Source: Vreelandella aquamarina
Lineage (GTDB): Bacteria > Pseudomonadota > Gammaproteobacteria > Pseudomonadales > Halomonadaceae
Assembly: GCF_900110265.1 (NCBI RefSeq)
Contig: NZ_FODB01000039.1
Coordinates: forward strand, 1-37,476
Direction: 5' to 3'
Length of the DNA stretch: 37,476 nucleotides
A program made the position numbers and the translations under genes. Position 1 is the stretch's first letter. Every line of letters starts with the position of its first letter. The notes beneath the pieces are model-generated. The model was given only the letters and a program-made list of their open reading frames with translations, was not told the origin of the DNA and did no database searches. Positions 7,565-16,800 of the stretch are shown here, one piece after another.

Positions 7565-9583
7565 ATGCACCCGGTTCTTAGCTACCTCAGTGACCAACTG
7601 CCCAAGCGTTCAGGCTTCAAGCGTAACTCTGTGCAAATAGCCTATGCGGAGGCGCTGATTGACGGCCTGGCGCAAACAGGGAAAATCCATTTTGTTGAGG
7701 GTGACACCGGCATCGGCAAGTCGATTGCCTACCAGCTGGCACTGGCAGACTGGGTAGCAAAAGGCAAGCTAATGGGCGGCGAGCAGGCGTCACGCCGCGC
7801 TATTGTGTCGACCCACTCCCGAGCGCTACAGCGCCAACTTCTGCAGCCTGATAACCTCGCCATTGTGCGTGATTACCTGCACCACAACGGGTTGCCGCCG
7901 CTTACCTTTTCCCTACGCATGGGGCGCGAAAACTACTTAAACCCGGAACGGCTGGCGCTGCTATTAGGTGCACCCAACTTAGAAGCAGCGTTAAAAAGCC
8001 CACGGCTACCCCAAGCCCAGCGCCAGTTAGCCCAATGGGCCATGGAAAGCGATGGCTGCCTGTTAGAGCTAGACACCGCACTGCTGCCAGAAGGCTGTCA
8101 GCTGTCAGATATTGCCCTGCGCCCCAACGACCCGCTACCCGAAAACGTAGATGCCCAGCAGCAAGCGGCGCAGCAAAGCGATGTGCTAATCATTAATCAT
8201 GCGCTGCTAGCGGTAGACCTAATAACGCAAGGCAATATTACCCAAGCCGCCGCCCCTTACGCGCTGCTGCTGGATGAAGCCGAGCACTACCCTGAAATTG
8301 CCGAAGCGTTGCTCAGCCACCGCGTCTCGCTACACACAACCACGCAGCTGCTCTCGCAACTAAAACAGCACCGCGTCGCCAAGCAGTGGCAAACCCTGCT
8401 AGATAACATGACCGACAGTGACCGCGCAGGCCATGCCCACCGCCCCACCCAATACCAAGCAGAGGCACTGCAGTGCGCCGTCACCGCCCTGTTAAAACTA
8501 CGCCTGCGTGAACACAGCCATACTCCTGCCCTATGGCAAGAGTGGCGGCACGTACGCCAGCGTGTTGAGAGTATTGCCATGCGTTTGCGGGAAGCCAGCC
8601 GCTACCTAGTGCTGGATTACTCCCCCGTGCGCGGCTTGCCCGGTGTAGTTGCCCATGCGCCCAGTGCCGCCGCCAGCTTAAAAGCCGGGGCGAAGGCGCG
8701 GGCAACGTTAATGACATCGGCCACTCTGTCAGACCTAGACCATGCACCCGGTGAAAGCCCGCACTTTCGCTATATGCGCAGCCGCCTACAGCTGCCCGTT
8801 ACCCACCCGCGCAGTGGGTTGCAGCGCAGCTTTCAAGCCCAGGCGTTTGGCACGCTGCGCTTTCGCTTACCCCGTGGCCTGCCGCATCCCCTGGTGAAGA
8901 AAGAGGATGAGCGTTTTCAGCTAGCTGCTAATTATTGCCATCAAGTGCTGCCTTATATCACCGACCAGCCAGGGCGCACGCTGGTGCTATGTGCCAGCTA
9001 TGCAGATGTAGCGGCCTTGGAAGCTGCCTGGCCACGTGAACATGCCCAACGGCTCGTAGCGCATCACCCAGGTAGCGGGCTAAGTGATATGGTGGCAAGC
9101 TTAACGAATGAGGCCATTTTGCTAACGCCCGCCGGGTGGGAAGGGCTTTCGCCCAGCCGTGAAGGCAATCAAGCGTATTGGCAGCACGTGGTAGTGCTAC
9201 GCAACCCCCGCCCCATGGTCAGCCAAGTAGAGCAATACCTAGTAGAACAAATGCTGATCAACCGCCAAGTAACTGCAGCTGACGCCACCCATATTGCTAA
9301 AGGTGCGCTGATGCGCAAAAGCACCGTGCGCACCCTGCACAAACTACGCCAAGGGTTAGGCCGGGCCATTCGCCATCCTGATGATGATGTGCTGATCACC
9401 CTGCTAGAACCGCGCATTCCCAGGCCATCTGGCACCGCTGCCTGCCAGGGCGTACACACCCAACAGGTGCTGCTAGGGGCAATACCCGCACGGTTTTACG
9501 CCGCCTATCAACAGGCAGAAGAACCCGGTGGGCAGCAAACGGTTAAGTCACTGAATGCCCCAGCGCTCACCGCGCTTCTATAA
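7565..9583 (+). CDS. csf4: Csf4 / DinG-like helicase, type IV-A CRISPR-Cas
   Basis: This is a superfamily 2 DinG/XPD-like 5'-3' DNA helicase; in type IV-A systems it is required for interference. Visible motifs are GDTGIGKS (Walker A, residues 46-53), LLLDEAEHY (DEAE variant of the DEAH box, Asp at 237), TSATLSDLDH (motif III region) and QGLGRAIRHPDDD (motif VI, near residue 596). The four-Cys iron-sulphur cluster of true DinG is not apparent. The length is 672 residues. No good ribosome site precedes the ATG, which lies more than 500 bases from csf5 after the IS remnant; it may use its own promoter near 7122-7149. Confidence 0.82.
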   Translation: MHPVLSYLSDQLPKRSGFKRNSVQIAYAEALIDGLAQTGKIHFVEGDTGIGKSIAYQLALADWVAKGKLMGGEQASRRAIVSTHSRALQRQLLQPDNLAIVRDYLHHNGLPPLTFSLRMGRENYLNPERLALLLGAPNLEAALKSPRLPQAQRQLAQWAMESDGCLLELDTALLPEGCQLSDIALRPNDPLPENVDAQQQAAQQSDVLIINHALLAVDLITQGNITQAAAPYALLLDEAEHYPEIAEALLSHRVSLHTTTQLLSQLKQHRVAKQWQTLLDNMTDSDRAGHAHRPTQYQAEALQCAVTALLKLRLREHSHTPALWQEWRHVRQRVESIAMRLREASRYLVLDYSPVRGLPGVVAHAPSAAASLKAGAKARATLMTSATLSDLDHAPGESPHFRYMRSRLQLPVTHPRSGLQRSFQAQAFGTLRFRLPRGLPHPLVKKEDERFQLAANYCHQVLPYITDQPGRTLVLCASYADVAALEAAWPREHAQRLVAHHPGSGLSDMVASLTNEAILLTPAGWEGLSPSREGNQAYWQHVVVLRNPRPMVSQVEQYLVEQMLINRQVTAADATHIAKGALMRKSTVRTLHKLRQGLGRAIRHPDDDVLITLLEPRIPRPSGTAACQGVHTQQVLLGAIPARFYAAYQQAEEPGGQQTVKSLNAPALTALL

Positions 9584-9609
9584 TGCGATAATAGAACAGC
9601 TTACTACCT

Positions 9610-9671
9610 GTCGTTGTGAGCGCAGCGAAGCAATCTCTCCTCTGTCATCGCGAGCGAAGCGCGGCGATCTC
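9610..9671. repeat. Two REP-like 28-base units in tandem
   Basis: 9610-9637 and 9644-9671 match at 21 of 28 positions, both of the form GTCnTnGnGAGCGnAGCnnnGCnATCTC. I recognise the widespread dispersed repeat family around GTCATTGCGAGCGAAGC. They lie in the 272-base gap between csf4 and the flagellin gene, and could mark the end of the csf4 transcript. Confidence 0.6.
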
Positions 9672-9755
9672 GGGTTTTGAAGCAGCCTCACACCCTGTAA
9701 TGAAAAACCTACAGTTCCTGTTACCAAGTTTTACAACTTTTTTTACCACAAGCCC

Positions 9756-9782
9756 TAAAGATTCCCCGCGCCGCGCCGTTAA
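9756..9782 (+). promoter_or_regulatory. Sigma28 (FliA) promoter of the flagellin gene
   Basis: TAAAGATT (9756-9763), an 11-base spacer, then GCCGTTAA (9775-9782) differs at one base in each box from the textbook sigma28 consensus TAAAGTTT-N11-GCCGATAA. This predicts flagellin expression late in flagellar assembly, as usual for fliC. An AAGGAG ribosome site (from about 9840) precedes the start codon. Confidence 0.85.
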
Positions 9783-9855
9783 CTAATACAACGGCGCACA
9801 CAGTGGCCGAAAAGCGGGCCTTCAAGGCCAGTGTTAACGCAAGGAGAATCACCCC

Positions 9856-10917
9856 ATGTCAGTGATCAATACCAACATTACTTCCATGATTGGCCAGTCT
9901 AATCTGAGCAAGAGCCAAAACGCATTACAAACCAGCATGGAAAGGCTTTCCTCTGGTCTGCGTATCAACAGCGCCAAGGATGATGCGGCCGGTCAAGCCA
10001 TCGCCAACCGCATGAGCGCACAGATCACCGGTCTGTCTCAGGCTCAGCGTAACGCCAACGACGGCATCTCCATCGCCCAGACCGCCGAAGGCGCACTGAA
10101 CCAGATCAACGATAACGTCCAGCGCATCCGTGAACTGACCGTTCAGGCGCAAAACGGTACCAACTCTACTGATGATCTTCGGTCCATCCAGGATGAGATT
10201 GACCAGCGCACATCTGAAATTGACCGTATCTCTGATGAGACCAACTTCAACGGCGTCAAGGTGCTCTCCAAGGACGATAGCATCTCCATTCAGGTCGGCG
10301 CCAACGACGGTGAGACTATTAGCGTCAAGCTGGAACAAACCAATTCCGAACAACTGGGACTGAGTGACCTGGACGTCACCAACCTGCCGAAAGCGTATGA
10401 CCGTTCAACCGCGGATGATGCTGCAACTGCTGATTCCGAGCTTGTCATCAACGATAACAGCGATGGCGCGCTTGCTAATGCCAAAGTTGTCACAGTCAAT
10501 GATGGCGATGCAGATGTTGCATACATCCAGACTGAAGATGGAAAGTTCTTCGAAACAGCCGTGGCATACGATGGCGATGCTGATACAGTAACAGTAACAG
10601 CAGACGCTGACGCCATGACTGAAGCTGAAGCAAACGCGGCCGGCCTGACACCGCTGAACAACATTGATGAGTCGCTGAAGACCATCGATAGTTTCCGTTC
10701 TGACCTCGGTGCTGTGCAAAATCGCTTCGAGTCGGCGATCACCAATCTGAGCACTAATGAGACCAACCTCTCTGCCGCCCGCTCACGCATCGAAGATGCA
10801 GACTACGCCACTGAAGTGGCGAACATGACCAAGTCCCAGATTCTGCAGCAGGCTGGTACTTCTGTCCTCGCTCAGGCCAACCAGATTCCGCAGAACGTCC
10901 TGTCTCTGCTGGGTTAA
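9856..10917 (+). CDS. fliC: Flagellin
   Basis: This is the flagellar filament subunit, secreted through the flagellar export channel. Conserved D0/D1 sequences are present at both ends: SVINTNITSM...LSSGLRINSAKDDAAGQ, and RSRIEDADYATEVANMTK...ILQQAG...NVLSLLG. The central part (about residues 165-270) is short, variable and very rich in Asp and Ala, suiting a surface protein in salty surroundings. The protein is 353 residues. It has its own sigma28 promoter and a strong terminator, and no other flagellar genes are in the window. Confidence 0.96.
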   Translation: MSVINTNITSMIGQSNLSKSQNALQTSMERLSSGLRINSAKDDAAGQAIANRMSAQITGLSQAQRNANDGISIAQTAEGALNQINDNVQRIRELTVQAQNGTNSTDDLRSIQDEIDQRTSEIDRISDETNFNGVKVLSKDDSISIQVGANDGETISVKLEQTNSEQLGLSDLDVTNLPKAYDRSTADDAATADSELVINDNSDGALANAKVVTVNDGDADVAYIQTEDGKFFETAVAYDGDADTVTVTADADAMTEAEANAAGLTPLNNIDESLKTIDSFRSDLGAVQNRFESAITNLSTNETNLSAARSRIEDADYATEVANMTKSQILQQAGTSVLAQANQIPQNVLSLLG

Positions 10918-10953
10918 TTGGTTAGCTGGCAAGACTGAAGTGGTAAGTAATGA

Positions 10954-10976
10954 CGGGGCCGAAAGGCCCCGTTTTT
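10954..10976 (+). terminator. Rho-independent terminator after fliC
   Basis: CGGGGCC and GGCCCCG form a 7-bp stem around a GAAA tetraloop, followed by TTTTT. It lies 37 bases after the flagellin stop. Confidence 0.93.
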
Positions 10977-11014
10977 AATGTTTATAACAGCAAGATAGTC
11001 AGGAGCTGGTTTTC

Positions 11015-11188
11015 ATGGCGTGTACTATTTGTGGCTCAGGCAGCCATGACAAAAGAAACTGCCCACAGCCCGCGCGCTGTTCTGGCTGCGGCGGAATCGG
11101 GCACAATATTCAAACGTGCCCGAATGCTCGGCGTTGCAGCATTTGCAATAGCTACAAGCACGACAAGCGCAACTGCCCCGATCGATAA
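11015..11188 (+). CDS. 57-residue protein made of three CCHC zinc knuckles
   Basis: An ATG at 11015, nine bases after AGGAG (11001-11005), opens a 57-codon frame ending in TAA at 11188. It holds three consecutive C-x2-C-x4-H-x4-C zinc knuckles: Cys3/Cys6/His11/Cys16, Cys22/Cys25/His30/Cys35 and Cys41/Cys44/His49/Cys54. Knuckles 1 and 3 share HDKRNCP, pointing to internal duplication. The rest is basic linker. Zinc knuckles of this spacing bind single-stranded RNA or DNA in retroviral Gag and eukaryotic proteins and are uncommon in bacteria. It lies behind the fliC terminator and ahead of the ATP-grasp gene. RNA or DNA binding is inferred only. Confidence 0.85.
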   Translation: MACTICGSGSHDKRNCPQPARCSGCGGIGHNIQTCPNARRCSICNSYKHDKRNCPDR

Positions 11189-11311
11189 CCTCGCTTTTTT
11201 GGCGTTTTTTGGCGCTTTGCCGGTGAGCTTTCCAGTTACTATTTCCCTCATGGATCAAAGCAGGCGCGGCTGACGCTCGGGCCATTTCACTGCTATTCAG
11301 GAGCACTGTGC

Positions 11312-13765
11312 ATGACAACCCAAGATGTGGCATCGCCCGCTTACAATGTAGACACCGAGCTTGAGGCCATTCGCCATAAGCTGAAGGCCAGTGACAAGGC
11401 CGAGTGGGAAGCCGCGCTGGAGCAGCTTGACGCGGTGGAAGCCCAAGCACCCGGCAATGCTGAGGCGCAGTGTTTGCGTGGTTATGCCCATGCACAGCTT
11501 GAGCAGCCGCAAAAAGCGCTGAATGCCTTGGTGGAGGCCTCTTATCTGCGGCCCGACGACTTCACTCTGTTTTATCACTTGGCTAAACAGCACGCCCGGC
11601 TGGGCCACGACCGTGCGGCGCTGGGCGCGCTACGGCGCTGCCATCAATTAGCGCCCAAACATACAGAAACCAAGCGCCTGCTGGCTGCATTGTGCTTTGC
11701 CAATGGTGCTAAAACAGAAGCAGAGGCTTGGCGGCATAAGGCCGTACTGGAAAAGCCATTTTTTGCGGCCAACTTAAGCACAAAACAGACTCAACTGCGT
11801 GTGCTGGTGTTGCAGTCAGCGTATTCCACTGATTGGGGACTCAATCGCAAAGAATTTGCGATTCAACTGGGAGAAGGGCACAACAATTTATCGGGGCTGC
11901 TGGATGCAGTGCACGTACAGCGTGTTGTGTTCTACGTGGATGAGCTGGATAACCACCCGGAGACGTTGCGCAAACTGCCGGACGTTGATGTTGTTTATAA
12001 TAACATTACCGATGCTGAGCGCTGTGAACATGCGCTTGGGCTGGCTGAGCGCATTTGCCAGCGGCTAAACAAGCCCGTGATTAACTCGCCGCAAGCCGTG
12101 CTGGGCGCTTCCCGGGAAGGCAACTATGCGCGCTTTAAAGATCACCCGGAGATCATTCTGCCGCGTAGCATCAAGCTGGAAGGGGTAACGGGGAATTGCC
12201 GCGACGCCATCCGCGAGGCGCTGCACGCCCATGATTTAGCGCTGCCGTTAATCGTGCGGGTCGCGGGCTACCAGAACGGTAAGCTGATGCATAAGGTAGA
12301 AGACGTGGAGCACCACGACTTTGCCAATATCGACGCATTATTGGCCGAGGCGCCGCAAACGCTGTACTGCATTCAGTATCACGACAGCGGGCTGGACCAC
12401 CCGCGGGCACCGGGCGCGCGGTTGTACCCCAAGTACCGCGCTTTCTGGATTAATGGCCAGCTTTACCCGACGCACGTACGCTTTGGGCACGGCGATTGGA
12501 ACGTGCACATGCCCGAGCACAAGCCCACGGTGAAACGGTTCCCCTGGTTGATTGACGAGTGGGAGCGGGACTATTTTGCCGCCCCGGCCGATATGCTGCC
12601 TGAAGGCCAGTGGCAGGCGTTGGAAAACGCTTTGGGAGATGTCGGCGTCGATTACCTGGGGGTCGATTTTGCCGTGCTGACAGAGCCAGGCAATGCCGAC
12701 AGGCTGGTCGTGTTTGAAACGAATCCGGCGATGCGCAACTTTCTTGATCAGCTTTCGCAGGGCACGCCGGAGTACGATGCGTCTTACCGGGCTATTCACG
12801 CCGCACATGATATGTTTGCCGCACGGGCTGGGGTGGAGCCTTGGGCGTATTCCTTACACTCCGGCAAGCCCGCTGAAGAGCTCCCCCAATCTGAAGACCT
12901 GACCCCGTTCGATTGGCAGTTCACGGGGCGGGCAGTAGTATTGGACAACGCGGCTTATCTCCCGCGGCACCCATGCTTTCGGCAATGGGTCGATACCAAT
13001 GCGTTGGCCATTGTCTCGTTCGACCCCGCCGCACGAGTCAACTCACACGATGTTGGCAATATCGAAGAGTTCCAGCATATTCCCCATGCCCTACTAGGCA
13101 ACGGCGGTCAGACTACGCTGTACCATACGCTCGATGAGACGCTGAGCGCGTCCCTGCCACCATTGCCTCCCGAGCGATTGCCGGAAGGCCTTCGTGAAGG
13201 ATCGCGAGTACTCGCTCGCGTCCCAATCAATACAGTGGCACTGGATAATATCGAAGGCCTGAAGAGTCTCGATTGGCTGATACTGGATGAGTTCTCAGAC
13301 GCGATCACCATTTTGGAGAATGGCGTAAATGCGCTCGCCGATACATTGTTGCTGCAAATCGGCGTGGCGTTCTCGCCTACCCACGAGCGCCAGCCAACGC
13401 TAGCGGAAGTGAGCCATTGGGCAAGCCGGCATGGCTTCACGTTCTATCGCTTCTATCAGCCGCGCCACCGCAGCATGCTACCCGAGAGAGCAGATATCGA
13501 AGCGCCGCAGTCTACACAGCTGGTGAGTGCGGAGGCCCTGTTTATACCCGATGCGGCTCGTTTCGAACGGCTTAGCGACAATCAATGCAAGCGTTTGGCC
13601 TTTATTTTGGACACAGCTTTTGGCATTCATGACTTAGCCTACCGATTGTTGGTCCAGCATGACACGGCTCTCGCCGATACGTACCTGCAGGCACGTGGCT
13701 ACCTTCCCCTTCAGGAAGCCCTACATGAAGACGAGCACGATTCCCAAGTCGATATCGCGCATTGA
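11312..13765 (+). CDS. TPR + ATP-grasp + degenerate FkbM-like fusion protein (817 aa)
   Basis: Residues about 10-155 form TPR-like helical repeats. About 165-520 look like an ATP-grasp ligase: KDHPEIILPRSI, LPLIVRVAGYQNGKLM, PKYRAFWINGQLYPTHVRFG, and the metal/ATP site DYLGVDFAV (near 447) with VVFETNPAMRNF (near 465). About 560-770 resemble the end of FkbM methyltransferases (ALLGNGGQTTLYHT, LKSLDWLILDEFSDAITIL, ERQPTLAEVSHWASRHGF), but the glycine-rich SAM loop is missing, so this part may be inactive. ATP-grasp enzymes couple a carboxylate to an amine or thiol using ATP; amino-acid or peptide ligation is likely given the downstream PLP enzyme and permease. The ATG at 11312 has AGGAG upstream. 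Confidence 0.72.
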   Translation: MTTQDVASPAYNVDTELEAIRHKLKASDKAEWEAALEQLDAVEAQAPGNAEAQCLRGYAHAQLEQPQKALNALVEASYLRPDDFTLFYHLAKQHARLGHDRAALGALRRCHQLAPKHTETKRLLAALCFANGAKTEAEAWRHKAVLEKPFFAANLSTKQTQLRVLVLQSAYSTDWGLNRKEFAIQLGEGHNNLSGLLDAVHVQRVVFYVDELDNHPETLRKLPDVDVVYNNITDAERCEHALGLAERICQRLNKPVINSPQAVLGASREGNYARFKDHPEIILPRSIKLEGVTGNCRDAIREALHAHDLALPLIVRVAGYQNGKLMHKVEDVEHHDFANIDALLAEAPQTLYCIQYHDSGLDHPRAPGARLYPKYRAFWINGQLYPTHVRFGHGDWNVHMPEHKPTVKRFPWLIDEWERDYFAAPADMLPEGQWQALENALGDVGVDYLGVDFAVLTEPGNADRLVVFETNPAMRNFLDQLSQGTPEYDASYRAIHAAHDMFAARAGVEPWAYSLHSGKPAEELPQSEDLTPFDWQFTGRAVVLDNAAYLPRHPCFRQWVDTNALAIVSFDPAARVNSHDVGNIEEFQHIPHALLGNGGQTTLYHTLDETLSASLPPLPPERLPEGLREGSRVLARVPINTVALDNIEGLKSLDWLILDEFSDAITILENGVNALADTLLLQIGVAFSPTHERQPTLAEVSHWASRHGFTFYRFYQPRHRSMLPERADIEAPQSTQLVSAEALFIPDAARFERLSDNQCKRLAFILDTAFGIHDLAYRLLVQHDTALADTYLQARGYLPLQEALHEDEHDSQVDIAH

Positions 13766-13805
13766 CGACCACTCGCTACGTTGCCGTGCGACTCTGGAGC
13801 TCACC

Positions 13806-13886
13806 ATGCCTCACTGCGCCGACGCACGGCACATAGCCGGTCAGAACACCCTGCACAACATCGTGGTAGGTGAGGTTGACAAATGA
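13806..13886 (+). CDS. 26-residue ORF coupled to the dual-PLP gene (leader or precursor peptide candidate)
   Basis: ATG at 13806 with GGAG six bases upstream opens 26 codons, and its TGA overlaps the next gene's ATG as ATGA. The peptide has one Cys and three His (MPHCADARHIAGQNTLHN, then IVVGEVDK). The ribosome site and four-base overlap suggest real translation, at least as a coupling leader. A substrate peptide for the neighbouring ATP-grasp enzyme is conceivable, but nothing in the sequence proves it. Confidence 0.4.
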   Translation: MPHCADARHIAGQNTLHNIVVGEVDK

Positions 13887-16800
13887 GCACGCCACTGACG
13901 CTTGACCCTAAAGATTGGCAGGCGCTGGAAAGCGCCTTCCACCGCGCCGTGAGCGCTGGCTTCGTGCATTATCAAACGCTAGAAGAACAGCCTGTCTGGC
14001 GGCCGGCGCCGGAAGGCATCAAGTCGGTATTCCAAGCATCCTTGCCAGCCTACCCCAGGCCCTTGGAGCAATTGCTTGATCAGTTTTGCGACCAGCTGCT
14101 GCCTTATGGAAATGGCAATACCCACCCTAGCTTTTTTGGCTGGGTGCATGGCGGTGGCAACCTCTATGGTGCGTTAGGCGAGCTCTGTGCGGCACTGCTC
14201 AACAGCAACTGCGGTGGGCGTGATCATATTGCCCATCAGGTAGAGCACCAAGTGCTGGAGTGGAGCCGGGAAATGTTCGGCTTTCCCGCGAACAGCTCAG
14301 GGTTGCTCACCTCGGGTACCTCCATGGCGACGGTTATAGCTCTGGCGGTGGCTCGCCAGGAAGCGGCAGGCCCCGCCATGAAAACCCAAGGCCTGCAAGG
14401 TCATACAGCGCCTTTGGTCGGTTACTGCTCGTCGCAAAGTCATAACTCGGTGCTCAAAGCGTTTCAGCTACTTGGGCTTGGCGGTAATGCCCTGCGTGCC
14501 ATTCCCGTCAATGATGATTTCACGTTGGATACCCACGCCTTAGCGGAACAGATCGCCGCTGATCGCGCCGCTGGGGCACACCCTTTCTGCGTGGTTGCCA
14601 CGGTCGGTACGGTCAATACCGGTGCCATTGACGATATCGATGCGATTCATGCCCTCTGCCAACAAGAGAGCCTTTGGTTGCATATCGATGCCGCCTTTGG
14701 TGGGGCCGTGGCGCTGCTCGAAGAATACCAAGCGTCCTTGAGTGGCGTTCAGTACGCCGACTCGATTGCCTTTGATTTCCACAAATGGTTTCAGGTGCCT
14801 TATGCCGTGGGCGGACTCCTGGTCAAAGATGCCCAGGCCCATCAGGCCACGTTTTCTGAGCGTAAAGAATACCTTGCATCCGATGCAGTAGGGCTTTCTG
14901 CCGGTGCCCCGTGGTTTTGTGACTTGGGGCCTGAGTTATCGCGCGGTTTTTTGGCGCTCAAAGTGTGGTTCACCTTCCAAGGGTTGGGTGCCGAACGCAT
15001 GGCGGCGGTCGTGCGCAAACACTGTCAGTTGGCGCAGGCGACCGCCAAACAGGTCGATGAGATATCCACGCTGGAACGATTGGCGCCGGTGCCCCTGAAC
15101 ATTGTTTGCTGTCGCTATGTGCCGCTTCGATGCCAACTTGGTGTCCAAGGGGGGCAGCCCCCTGTGGGTTACCTTGATGCGCTGAATAAAGCCATCGTCA
15201 CGCAACTTCAATTACAAGGGGTGGCGGCCCCTTCGACCACCACGCTTCACGGCCAGCTAGCCATCCGAATCGCGATTGTGAACCACCGAACCGAGATGAC
15301 CCACATGACGGAACTTGCCGAGGCCATTCAGCAACTAGGGCGGCGCATCGATACACACTTTGCTCCGCTGTTACAGCCGACCCACTGGCACTTGATGCAA
15401 GGCGGTGATGCGCGGTTGTTGGTCGATCCCGACACTGGCCTTAACCGCTATGGGTGTTCGCCTTCCCCTCGCGATAATGCCTTTACGTTTGCGTCGTCTA
15501 CCGCCACCTCCGTTTCCACTCCGGCGTATCAAGCGGCTGATGCCTATCGGCAGCAGATATTGCATGACTGTGTTCATGCCAATGACGTTACCCCCTTGGC
15601 TGATCACTGTCGCGCGCTGGAGGCGAAGATGGCCAACATGCTGGGTATTGCGGACCTGAAGCCCGACCTGCATCTCTCACCGTCAGGCACCGATTCACAG
15701 CTTCACGTGGTCGCGGCCATGACCACTGCGGTGCAAGGCAAGTGGGTGAGCATCGTGTGTGGGGCGGATGAAACCGGTAGCGGCACGCCGTTTTCGGTGA
15801 CGGGTTGCCACTTCGATGCCACAACGTGCCTGGGGCATACGGTGACTAAAGGCGAACGTTTGGCAGGCATGCCGCCTATCGGGTATGTGGGTATCCCCTT
15901 CAAAGCTGACGATGGACGCTTCTATACGTTGCAGGAAATGGATGAACGTATCGAAGTCAGGGTGGCGGAGGAAATGGAAAAGGGTCAGCAGGTCATGCTG
16001 CATGCCATGGATCAATCCAAGTTTGGTTGCTGGGCACCCTCTCCCTCGTTATTGGACCGGCTGCGTCAACGCTATGGCGAACGTCTCCAAGTGATTATCG
16101 ATGCCTGCCAGTTGCGCATCGATACAGAAGACCTACGCGACCACCTCGCCAAAGGCGATATTGTGCTGGTGACGGGCTCCAAGTTCTTCACCGGGCCTCC
16201 TTTCAGCGGGGCGGCCATTTTCCCTCACGCGCTTTCGCACCGGTTATCTCAGTGCGGAAAAAAATTGCCTAGCGGCCTGACCGATTATCTGCCAAAGGCG
16301 GATTTAGGGTTGTGGGAAACGCTGCTTCCCGATGCGCCCACGCCCCTGACCATCGGCATGTACTTACGCTGGTATGCCGCGCTCACCGAAGCCGAGCGCT
16401 ACTACCAAGTGCCTAAAGACAAACGCATCGCCGGGCTCGATGGGTTTGGTCGAGCGGTGATGCAGATGATTAGGCAGCACCCCCACTTAGAGGCGCTCTT
16501 TGATACCACCGACCCCTGGTGGGCGCGTACCGAAATGCACGGGGATGAGCTAGGTACCCGGCGCAGTATCTTCCCGTTTCTGATGCGCGATGCGCACGGG
16601 CGTTATCTGAGCCAAGATCAAGTCAAAACGCTGTACGAACAGCTCAACCGCGATATGAGCGATCACCCAGAACTAACAGAAAGTGACAAAGCCCTGGCCG
16701 CGCAGTGTTGCCATATTGGCCAGCCGGTCAAGATTGAAGGCAAACACACATCGGCGCTACGTATCAGCATGGGCGCCCGCATTCTTTCCGATGGTTGGCA

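Noticed and set aside
9610..9671. Two 28-base tandem units after csf4 as a CRISPR array
   Set aside because: They differ at seven positions, have only six bases between them, and match a widespread dispersed REP-like repeat (GTCATTGCGAGCGAAGC type).
10290..10790. A 166-residue ORF antisense to flagellin
   Set aside because: It is a Ser/Ala-rich shadow of the Asp/Ala-rich flagellin centre with no start signal.
11189..11311. Terminator after the zinc-knuckle gene
   Set aside because: T-rich runs alternate with GGCG, but no stable stem is followed by a T-tract; transcription may continue into the ATP-grasp gene.
12338..12808. A 156-residue ORF antisense to the ATP-grasp region
   Set aside because: The plus-strand ATP-grasp motifs are clear in this stretch; the antisense frame is a high-GC shadow.
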